From NCBI GenBank assembly GCA_003521815.1, contig DPHE01000072.1, positions 1 through 12,028 of the forward strand: a stretch of DNA of 12,028 nt, in the 5' to 3' direction. The notes under the pieces are model-generated. The model was not told where the DNA came from. It made no database searches and saw only the letters and a list, made by a program, of their open reading frames with translations. The translations under genes and the position numbers were made by a program. The stretch is from Colwellia sp. (GTDB lineage Bacteria > Pseudomonadota > Gammaproteobacteria > Enterobacterales > Alteromonadaceae). Positions 6,665 through 12,028 of the stretch are shown here, in pieces (position 1 is the stretch's first letter; the number at the start of each line of letters is the position of its first letter).

Positions 6665-7597
6665 ATGGCGATTAATTGGTTTCCCGGCCACATGCACAAA
6701 GCACAAAAAGAAATTAAAGAAATATTGCCACAAATAGATGTGGTTATTGAGGTGTGTGATGCACGCTTACCCTTTAGTAGTGAAAACCCAATGATCACTG
6801 AAATAAGAGGTGATAAACCGCTTATTAAAATCCTCAATAAAAGCGATTTAGCCGATGCTGAAAAAACACAGCTTTGGCTGGAATATTTAGAATCGCAACA
6901 TAACGTTAAAGCGATTGCTTTAACGACAGAAAATACCGCTACTGCGAAAACTATTCCTGATTTAATTAGGAAGCTTGTCCCCAATAAAGATGAAGAGGGC
7001 AAACAAATAAATGCCATGATCATGGGTATTCCTAATGTGGGAAAATCAACACTGATCAATACGTTAGTCGGCAAAGCGAAAGCCAAAGTAGGTAATGAAC
7101 CTGCAGTCACTAAAGGTCAACAACGTATTCGCCTTGAAGAAGGGTTATATCTTTTTGATACGCCAGGTATGTTATGGCCAAAAATTGCTAATGAAAATAG
7201 TGGCTACCGTTTAGCGGTGTCAGGCGCGGTTAAAGATACCGCTTTTGATCATGATGATATTGCTTATTTTGCTGCAGAATACTTGTTGGCTAATTACCCC
7301 GAACGTTTGATAGAACGTTATAAGCTTGCTGAAGCTCCTGAACATGAAGAAGATCTAATTGAAGCCATTGGCAGGAAACGTGGCTGTATTCGTAGTGGCG
7401 GTCATATTGACATGCATAAGGCCGCAGTCATTTTGATCAATGAAATAAGAGATAAAACACTAGGTGCAATTACTTTTGAAATACCTGATATTATTGAAAA
7501 AGAGAATCAATATTTTAATGAATTAGAAGCCAAAAGAGTTGCTGCTCGTGAAGCTAAAAAGCTGGCAAGGGGACGTGGCAGAAAAAACAAAAGGTAA
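6665..7597 (+). CDS. ylqF: Ribosome biogenesis GTPase YlqF (RbgA)
   Basis: A 310-residue cytoplasmic GTPase of the circularly permuted YlqF/YawG family, which in Bacillus (RbgA) acts late in 50S subunit assembly. The protein opens with the family hallmark MAINWFPGHMHKA. The permuted motif order is clear: DAR at 32-34, G4 NKSD at 58-61, then G1 GIPNVGKST at 121-129, G2 around Thr149, and G3 DTPG at 165-168. The C-terminal domain ends in a very basic Lys/Arg tail (RGRGRKNKR), as expected for an rRNA contact. The start is chosen from the family N-terminus and the AGGA ribosome-binding site. The HIT gene starts 5 bases after its stop, so the two are an operon. Confidence 0.93.
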   Translation: MAINWFPGHMHKAQKEIKEILPQIDVVIEVCDARLPFSSENPMITEIRGDKPLIKILNKSDLADAEKTQLWLEYLESQHNVKAIALTTENTATAKTIPDLIRKLVPNKDEEGKQINAMIMGIPNVGKSTLINTLVGKAKAKVGNEPAVTKGQQRIRLEEGLYLFDTPGMLWPKIANENSGYRLAVSGAVKDTAFDHDDIAYFAAEYLLANYPERLIERYKLAEAPEHEEDLIEAIGRKRGCIRSGGHIDMHKAAVILINEIRDKTLGAITFEIPDIIEKENQYFNELEAKRVAAREAKKLARGRGRKNKR

Positions 7598-7602
7598 TAA
7601 CA

Positions 7603-8049
7603 ATGACTGAACAAACAGCAGCAACATTTACGTTACATTCACAACTAGCGAAAGACTGTTTTGAATTAGCAGACTTTCCCTTGTGTAAGTTACTACTATG
7701 CAATGATAGTGCATATCCTTGGTTTATTTTGGTGCCCAAAGTGAATGATATTACGGATATCTATCAGTTAGACTGGCAACAACAACAGCAATTACTGAAT
7801 GAATCCAGCTTACTCAGTGAGTTGGCCATGCAAGTTTTTGTTGGTGATAAAATGAATGTAGCAGCGCTTGGTAATATCGTAGAGCAATTGCATATACATC
7901 ATGTGGTGCGTTATAAAAATGATGTAAGCTGGCCTAAACCTATATGGGGGCAGCAGCCGTTAACCCCCTATACTGAAATTGAATTAGCCGCGTTAAAAGA
8001 TAAAGTATTACCAAAATTAGCAGTTGTTTTAGACGCTATTCAATACTAA
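7603..8049 (+). CDS. HIT-family (histidine triad-like) protein
   Basis: A 148-residue HIT-superfamily protein, a group of nucleotide hydrolases/transferases such as Hint, Fhit and Ap4A hydrolase. The core is NVAALGNIVEQLHIHHVVR (residues 85-103), followed by a conserved-looking Trp-Pro stretch (SWPKPIWG). Aligned with the canonical His-phi-His-phi-His motif, the nucleophile position is His97 and the last triad residue is His99, while the first triad position is Gln95. From memory this variant is common in a proteobacterial subgroup of unknown substrate, so it need not mean loss of activity. The ribosome-binding site AAGG lies at the very end of ylqF and the genes are 5 bases apart, so they should be cotranscribed and translationally linked. 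The upstream part (PWFILVPK) fits the HIT fold. Confidence 0.85.
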   Translation: MTEQTAATFTLHSQLAKDCFELADFPLCKLLLCNDSAYPWFILVPKVNDITDIYQLDWQQQQQLLNESSLLSELAMQVFVGDKMNVAALGNIVEQLHIHHVVRYKNDVSWPKPIWGQQPLTPYTEIELAALKDKVLPKLAVVLDAIQY

Positions 8050-8131
8050 ATATTATTGTTAAAGTGTTCAATCTTTATAAATGTATGAGTTTTCTTATTG
8101 TATTTTATTTTTTAGGATCAATAGTACGATT

Positions 8132-10057
8132 TTACATAGAATCTTCTATATTGAAAAATTGGTATTGGTTTTTACCCGCTTTTTTCGCGCAGTACATAGC
8201 TTGATCAGCTTGGCGAATGAGTACTTCATTACCAATATCTATACTTTGAGGGTAGAAGCTGACACCAATACTGGCTGAAACATTCATACTGTGTTGATTA
8301 TATTTTATATCTGAAGATAGATCGTTTAAGAAACGTTGAAGCAGTGGAATGAGTTCTTCACTTTTGTTTAAATCTGTCATCACTATGACAAATTCATCCC
8401 CACCTATTCTTGATACTATATCACTTTGTCTCACTATAGCATTCATTCTCGAAGCAACAATAGATAACACTTCATCTCCTGCATCATGTCCATAGGTATC
8501 ATTCACTTCTTTAAATCCATCAAGGTCAATAAAAAGAACAGCAAGTTGTTTGTCATTTCTTTTTACAACATGCATAGCATGTGTCAATAATTCTGAGAGT
8601 AGAAATCTATTTGGAAGCTTCGTGAGTGAATCATGTTTTGCGGTATGCTCGAGTTTATCTTGATATTTTTTTTGTGCTGTAATATCAGTATGGAATCCTA
8701 CAACCCTTATTGCATTACCACTATTATCAAAGACTGCTTTTCCTCTATCTAAAATATATTTATATTCTCCATTTTTACATAAAACTCGATGTGTTGACTC
8801 ATAAAATTCTGTATCACCATTTAAATGCGCTTTAATCTGTTCCATTGTAGCTTCTAACTCATCAGGGTGTACTCTGTCAGCCCATTCACTTATATCATTA
8901 CCTATATCTTGAGCTTCATACCCTAGCATTTTCTTCCAGTTATTAGAAAAAAATACTTTATTAGTTATAGGGTTCCAATCCCATAAACCATCTTGTGTAC
9001 TTTCTATGGCAAGTGAAAAACGAATTTTTTCATCTTCTAATTCTTTTGTACGTTGTGATAAACTCTTACGACTATTAAATGAAATTAGAAAAACGATATA
9101 GATAAGAAAAGAGACTACTATCCCTAAAACAGCAAGTATACTTGGAATATAAGTTTCCATTTGCTTATCTAGTTTTTGTGTACTATACGCATGCATACTC
9201 CATTTACGACCACCTATTTCCAATACTTGAACTATAGTGTGCTTACCTCTATTTAAGAACTCGTTACTAGATTTAAATAAAAGATTTTTTTCTAATATTT
9301 CTCCATCATAGAGCTCGAGAGGTATTGTAGTTTCTTTGGCTAAAGCGGGTGTCATCAAATCACCCATACGAAAGACACTATATATATATCCAATTAAAGC
9401 TGTGCGACGATCTTTTATGGAATTTAAGGATAAAGATTTTTTATACAATGGAAGATACATCAAAACACCTGCTTGCACATTAGAATCGATCTCTTGCACG
9501 AGTGTTACACGACTTGATATTGTAGGAAGTCCTGAATCCCGTGCTAGCTCCATGGCTTGTCTTCGTGTTGACTGAGAAAACATATCATAGCCTATTGCTG
9601 CCATGTTGCGCTTATCTAGGGGCTCCAAGTAAATAATAGCACTGTACTGCTCTCGCTTTCCTTCTGGGTTGAGTTTAAAATCAATATAGCCTTCATCTTG
9701 CATCAATGACTCTAAAGGTTTTATCTCTTCACCTTTGAGCATTAAAGTGATTCCTAAGCCTTGTATACCGGGATAAAATTTTTTAATTTGTAAATTTTCA
9801 ACAAATTCTTTCCATTCTTCACGAGTTATATTTTGGCTTGATTGATAAAAAGCGACACCACTTCTAAGTGCATTTTCATAAACCAGCATACGTTTTTCAA
9901 TATTTTCAGTGACTTTATAAACGTGAGACTTGAAAAAATTCTCAGAACGTAAATTATAATAGTTTTGTGTTATGCTCCATGCAAAATAAGAAATTGATAA
10001 AAAAATGATTAAAAGCGAATTTATAGTTAGCTTCCTATCTAAAATAAATTTGTACAT
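8132..10057 (-). CDS. Membrane diguanylate cyclase: CHASE-PAS-GGDEF
   Basis: A 641-residue inner-membrane sensor enzyme that should make cyclic di-GMP from two GTP. The order is: transmembrane helix (about 12-29); periplasmic CHASE domain (about 60-270, with FYPGIQGLGI at 94-103 and GYDMFSQSTRRQAMELARDSG around 156-176); second transmembrane helix (about 304-327); short coiled linker; PAS fold with PAC motif (about 345-465, QDGLWDWNP and GFHTDITAQKK); and GGDEF domain (about 470-635). The active site IGGDEF (551-556) is intact, the metal-binding FIDLDGFK (509-516) is present, and the inhibitory RxxD site is RQSD (543-546), so product inhibition is likely. No EAL domain follows. The start has GGAT about 10 bases upstream. 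A perfect FNR-like palindrome sits just before the gene. The CHASE ligand is unknown. Confidence 0.93.
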   Translation of the reverse strand: MYKFILDRKLTINSLLIIFLSISYFAWSITQNYYNLRSENFFKSHVYKVTENIEKRMLVYENALRSGVAFYQSSQNITREEWKEFVENLQIKKFYPGIQGLGITLMLKGEEIKPLESLMQDEGYIDFKLNPEGKREQYSAIIYLEPLDKRNMAAIGYDMFSQSTRRQAMELARDSGLPTISSRVTLVQEIDSNVQAGVLMYLPLYKKSLSLNSIKDRRTALIGYIYSVFRMGDLMTPALAKETTIPLELYDGEILEKNLLFKSSNEFLNRGKHTIVQVLEIGGRKWSMHAYSTQKLDKQMETYIPSILAVLGIVVSFLIYIVFLISFNSRKSLSQRTKELEDEKIRFSLAIESTQDGLWDWNPITNKVFFSNNWKKMLGYEAQDIGNDISEWADRVHPDELEATMEQIKAHLNGDTEFYESTHRVLCKNGEYKYILDRGKAVFDNSGNAIRVVGFHTDITAQKKYQDKLEHTAKHDSLTKLPNRFLLSELLTHAMHVVKRNDKQLAVLFIDLDGFKEVNDTYGHDAGDEVLSIVASRMNAIVRQSDIVSRIGGDEFVIVMTDLNKSEELIPLLQRFLNDLSSDIKYNQHSMNVSASIGVSFYPQSIDIGNEVLIRQADQAMYCAKKAGKNQYQFFNIEDSM

Positions 10058-10075
10058 TTTAGTTTATCCATCGTA

Positions 10076-10091
10076 TTTGATATTTATCAAA
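10076..10091. promoter_or_regulatory. Perfect FNR-type palindrome upstream of the diguanylate cyclase
   Basis: TTTGATAAATATCAAA (minus-strand reading) contains TTGAT-N4-ATCAA with all ten consensus positions. Its centre is about 26 bases before the cyclase start codon. If the TATACT at the complement of 10121-10126 is the -10, the site lies downstream of the transcription start, which would favour repression. The palindrome is seen; the regulator and the direction of its effect are inferred. Confidence 0.5.
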
Positions 10092-10257
10092 CTGTATAAA
10101 ATATGATTATGTACTGATGTAGTATAATCGAGTTTTATTTTTTTTCCTCTTTTAGTAAATAAAGTCAATAAAATATCCTAATCATGTTTATTTGATTTTA
10201 GCTTTTAAGTGAATTGAACCGACGGAGTGATTGAGGTGATAAAACAGACAATTAAAG

Positions 10258-10274
10258 TGTGTTTTTTAAACACA
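10258..10274. repeat. Small 7-bp hairpin (TGTGTTT / AAACACA)
   Basis: A perfect 7-bp inverted repeat with a TTT loop in the intergenic region. No T-run follows on either strand, so it is not a standard terminator. Confidence 0.4.
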
Positions 10275-10402
10275 ACGACTTGATCTTACCTAACGTCGAT
10301 AATTGTTATACAACTTCAGCTAATAATTGCGCTACAGAGTAGTATTCTTACTCACTTTAGATTAAATTGCCGCCTTAAATTTACAGTTAACCAGAGCGCC
10401 TT

Positions 10403-10633
10403 ATGTTAGAAAATACTCTCCCTCAACTTGAGCAACTGATTGAACGAATTATTGATAAAAATAACCAACTACAAAGTACAATAGTAGAGCTAGAACAGCA
10501 AAAATCAGTGCTTGTAGATGAAAATGAAACGTTACAACTTGAAGTACTTGAAGGTGAAGAAAAACAAACGCAAACAAATGATGTATTAGCGAGCTTATTA
10601 GGTAAATTACAAAGTGTAGAAGAGCTTAGTTAA
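10403..10633 (+). CDS. TIGR02449 family coiled-coil protein
   Basis: A 76-residue, strongly acidic protein that is almost entirely one predicted coiled coil: heptad-like Leu/Ile spacing runs from LPQLEQLIERI through NNQLQSTIVELEQQKSVLVDENETLQLEV (roughly residues 4-48). It matches the small gammaproteobacterial TIGR02449 family, typically found directly upstream of zapA, and resembles ZapB in general character. A role in cell division is suggested by position only; the family's function is not established. The stop codon overlaps the zapA start (TAATG), so the two are translationally coupled. The ribosome-binding site is weak (AGAG about 7 bases upstream). Confidence 0.82.
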   Translation: MLENTLPQLEQLIERIIDKNNQLQSTIVELEQQKSVLVDENETLQLEVLEGEEKQTQTNDVLASLLGKLQSVEELS

Positions 10634-10914
10634 TGTTTGCTGAAGATTCTATAGGGATCAGCATTGAAGTTATGGGCAAGCAACACCAGTTTTCATGTTC
10701 AGCTCAGCAAGCAGAGGGGTTAAAGCAAGCAGCTAATAATCTCAGTGCTATGTGTGAAGACATCAAAAAACAAAAGGGCATGGCTAGCAGTGAGCGTGCT
10801 TTATTAGTTGCGTCAATTAATTTAAGTTATTCACTATTGATGGCAAACAATGAACTTAAACGTCATCAACAAGGGCAAAATGCTTTGATCGCTACCTTAA
10901 AAAGTGCGTTATAA
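10633..10914 (+). CDS. zapA: Cell division protein ZapA
   Basis: A 93-residue FtsZ-ring accessory protein that bundles FtsZ protofilaments at midcell. The N-terminal strand region IGISIEVMGKQHQFSCSAQQ (8-27) and the helical part EGLKQAANNLSAMCEDIKKQKG, then SSERALLVASINLSYSLL (52-69), follow the family pattern, with the C-terminal coiled-coil helix reaching to the end. Length is a little shorter than E. coli ZapA. The start codon overlaps the preceding stop by one base (TAATG), which fixes the start. In many gammaproteobacteria zapA is followed by 6S RNA and fau; here ytoQ follows after 136 bp instead. Confidence 0.92.
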   Translation: MFAEDSIGISIEVMGKQHQFSCSAQQAEGLKQAANNLSAMCEDIKKQKGMASSERALLVASINLSYSLLMANNELKRHQQGQNALIATLKSAL

Positions 10915-11050
10915 ATAGACTCTTTTTTTAGTTTTTTTTGTAGGTTAAAATGGTATTACTTGATTATTTTTTCCGTAAAAATAAAAGCAGGTTACAACGG
11001 CTTATAAAGTTAATGACACTATTATTTTACCCATTTAAATAGGAATAAAC

Positions 11051-11494
11051 ATGGACTTAAATGTATACCTCTCTGGCGAAATACACACAGACTGGAGACA
11101 GCGCTTAAAAGAAGGTTGTGAGGCACACAATTTATCCATTGTTTTCACCTCGGCTGTTACAAACCATGAGGCGAGTGATAGCGCGGGCGATATACTTGGA
11201 AAAGAAGATAATAGCTTTTGGCGTGATCACAAATCAGCCAAAGTGAACGCAATACGAACTAAAACACTGATTGAAAACTGTGACTTAGCGGTAGTTCGTT
11301 TTGGAAATAAATACAAACAGTGGAATGCGGCTTTTGATGCGGGTTACTGTGCAGCTATGGGAACACCCTATATCACGCTTCATGATGAGGATATCGTTCA
11401 TCCCTTAAAAGAAGTTGATGGGTCAGCTATGGCTTGGGCTAAAACACCTGAGCAAGTTATCGAGGTTTTAAAGTATGTTCTTACAAAAGCGTAA
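11051..11494 (+). CDS. ytoQ: YtoQ family protein
   Basis: A 147-residue cytoplasmic protein that resembles Bacillus subtilis YtoQ over its full length as I recall it: NVYLSGEIHTDWR near the start, TNHEASD in the middle, the RTKTLIENCDLAVVRFGNKYKQWNAAFDAGY segment (residues 69-99), and HPLKEV near the end. The fold is thought to be like nucleoside 2-deoxyribosyltransferases and related TIR/SLOG-type Rossmann folds, but no reaction is established for YtoQ. An AGGA ribosome-binding site lies 7 bases before the ATG. A weak promoter candidate is TTGATT at 10960 with TAAAAG at 10982. The small membrane-protein gene follows after 24 bp with its own good ribosome-binding site, so the two may be cotranscribed. 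Confidence 0.9.
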   Translation: MDLNVYLSGEIHTDWRQRLKEGCEAHNLSIVFTSAVTNHEASDSAGDILGKEDNSFWRDHKSAKVNAIRTKTLIENCDLAVVRFGNKYKQWNAAFDAGYCAAMGTPYITLHDEDIVHPLKEVDGSAMAWAKTPEQVIEVLKYVLTKA

Positions 11495-11518
11495 AATCAA
11501 ATTATATTTTAGGACGTT

Positions 11519-11785
11519 ATGAGAAAAAATTCTATTCCACTGTTTATTGGCGTAATTATTAGTCTTATCGCTATTTGGTTAGTAAATGATTATTTGTTAG
11601 TAGATCAATGCCGAGATAGTGGCGGTAGTTTTGATTACAGTACAGCTGAGTGTTTATTAGAAAATGGCGATGTAAAAGCGTCAGAGCTAGGACCATATAT
11701 AATGGCCATCTATTTTTTTATGGGTTTATTCATTTCGTTGTTTGTTTCATTTTCTATTCGTAAAACATTCAATATTGCGCAATAA
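11519..11785 (+). CDS. Small two-helix membrane protein with CxxxGGSFDY motif
   Basis: An 88-residue protein of unknown function. It has an N-terminal hydrophobic helix (about 7-27), a loop with two cysteines in QCRDSGGSFDYSTAEC (Cys31, Cys45), and a second helix (about 58-80) followed by a short basic tail. The loop is probably periplasmic, where the two cysteines could form a disulfide; the positive residues at both ends favour cytoplasmic termini. The C-x3-GG-x-F/W-[DN]-Y-x4-C pattern recurs in many unrelated-looking small membrane or exported proteins of marine gammaproteobacteria. An AGGA ribosome-binding site 4 bases before the ATG supports the gene. It follows ytoQ by 24 bp. Confidence 0.7.
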   Translation: MRKNSIPLFIGVIISLIAIWLVNDYLLVDQCRDSGGSFDYSTAECLLENGDVKASELGPYIMAIYFFMGLFISLFVSFSIRKTFNIAQ

Positions 11786-11799
11786 AAATTATAAGGCGT

Positions 11800-11828
11800 T
11801 TAAGCAGAACAAAAGCAGGGTATATAAT
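11800..11828 (+). promoter_or_regulatory. Predicted promoter of the CPXCG gene
   Basis: A perfect TATAAT (11823-11828) with TTAAGC (11800-11805) 17 bases upstream; the -35 is poor (three of six). Transcription would start near 11835, giving a leader of about 20 bases to the ATG at 11856. Confidence 0.4.
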
Positions 11829-11859
11829 TAGACAATAATAGGGAAATCAAAGACAATGA

Positions 11860-12028
11860 TTAACTAAGAAATCGATAGGATGTCCTTACTGTGGTGAAAC
11901 AATTAAGGTGTTAATTGATTCAACCGACATAGATCAACAATACATTGAAGATTGCCAAGTCTGCTGTAAGCCAATAAATTTTTTGGTTTCTGAGAGTATG
12001 GATGGTGAAGTATCGGTTAATGTTTACA
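11860..12028 (+). CDS. CPXCG motif cysteine-rich protein, start disrupted, runs off right edge
   Basis: The open frame from 11860 encodes KKSIGCPYCGETIKVLID, then DCQVCCKP and GEVSVNVY, the full pattern of the small (about 60-residue) CPXCG cysteine-rich family, probably zinc-binding through CPYC and CQVCC. The family's role is unknown. No ATG, GTG or TTG lies in this frame before the first cysteine: the frame is closed by TGA at 11857-11859. The likely start, ATG at 11856, is in a different frame and reads M-I-N-stop. Removing one A from the run at 11862-11863 would give MITKKSIGCPYCG, a normal family N-terminus. So this is either a recent frameshift, a sequence error, or a non-standard start. 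The stop codon lies beyond the window. Confidence 0.7.

Larger units (their letters stand above)
10058..10402. other. 345-bp intergenic region between divergent diguanylate cyclase and TIGR02449-zapA genes
   Basis: AT-rich and without a supported gene. It holds the FNR-like palindrome (10076-10091), a minus-strand TATACT -10-like hexamer (complement of 10121-10126) with no good -35, a plus-strand TATAAT (10123-10128) with no partner -35, and a small hairpin (10258-10274). I found no convincing promoter for the zapA unit and nothing matching 6S RNA or a cyclic-di-GMP riboswitch. The usual ygfB gene is not here. Confidence 0.5.

Noticed and set aside
6544..7110. Hydrophobic 188-codon minus-strand frame opposite ylqF
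   Set aside because: It is the antisense shadow of the conserved GTPase, including the reverse of its G1 motif, and has no supporting signals.
8050..8131. Bidirectional terminator between the HIT gene and the diguanylate cyclase
   Set aside because: The gap is T-rich but has no hairpin of useful stem length; ATAGAA-TC-TTCTAT lies in the cyclase coding end and its loop is too small.
10295..10315. Fur-box-like GATAATTGTTAT stretch before the TIGR02449-zapA genes
   Set aside because: It matches only part of the Fur pattern, and short GATAAT-like strings are expected by chance in AT-rich DNA.
10092..10402. Cyclic-di-GMP riboswitch or other structured RNA near the cyclase gene
   Set aside because: No GEMM-type conserved core was seen; the only clear structure is an isolated 7-bp hairpin without context.
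10890..10942. Rho-independent terminator after zapA, suggested by two T-runs
   Set aside because: Only a weak AAAAAG/CTTTTT pairing with a loop of about 17 bases can be drawn; no stable stem precedes the T-runs.
10915..11050. 6S RNA between zapA and the next gene
   Set aside because: The gap is shorter than 6S RNA (about 180 bases), very AT-rich, and shows no long GC-containing closing stem or central bubble.

Overview
The window looks like chromosomal DNA from a marine, probably cold-adapted gammaproteobacterium of the Alteromonadales, closest in feel to Colwellia or Thalassotalea. The pointers are AT-rich intergenic DNA, Lys/Asn/Ile-rich proteins, a short MiaE, a YajD-type HNH protein, and a TIGR02449-zapA gene pair. 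The genus is inferred from protein flavour and was not tested. I see no rRNA, tRNA, CRISPR array, transposase or phage gene.

Layout. (1) 1-1078, minus: the 5' part of an acetyl-CoA hydrolase/CoA-transferase gene that runs off the left edge. It is divergent from (2) 1251-1886, plus, a small sulfotransferase-family gene; the 172 bp between them hold an FNR-like site. (3) 1967-3114, plus: miaE (tRNA ms2io6A hydroxylase) and a left-handed-beta-helix O-acetyltransferase, 14 bp apart. (4) 3274-3684: a hotdog acyl-CoA thioesterase. (5) 3852-4196: yajD. (6) 6467-4225, minus: a tight three-gene unit of RNase H with an N-terminal hybrid-binding domain, an MFS transporter, and a 66-residue protein of unknown function whose ribosome-binding site overlaps the transporter's stop codon. 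(7) 6665-8049, plus: ylqF/rbgA (circularly permuted ribosome-assembly GTPase) and a HIT-family gene. (8) 10057-8132, minus: a membrane diguanylate cyclase (TM-CHASE-TM-PAS-GGDEF) with a perfect FNR-type palindrome just upstream of its start. (9) 10403-10914, plus: a TIGR02449 coiled-coil gene overlapping zapA. (10) 11051-11785: ytoQ and a small two-cysteine membrane protein. (11) From 11860 to the right edge: a CPXCG cysteine-rich protein gene whose start appears to be knocked out of frame by one base.

Most genes are housekeeping or common accessory genes, and I find no convincing multi-gene novel system. The points most worth checking are the two FNR-like sites (one over the sulfotransferase promoter and one at the diguanylate cyclase, hinting at oxygen control), the 66-residue protein coupled to the RNase H/MFS unit, the disturbed start of the CPXCG gene, the unusual surroundings of zapA (no 6S RNA or fau after it, a diguanylate cyclase divergent from it), and the palindromes packed between the divergent rnhA and ylqF promoters.
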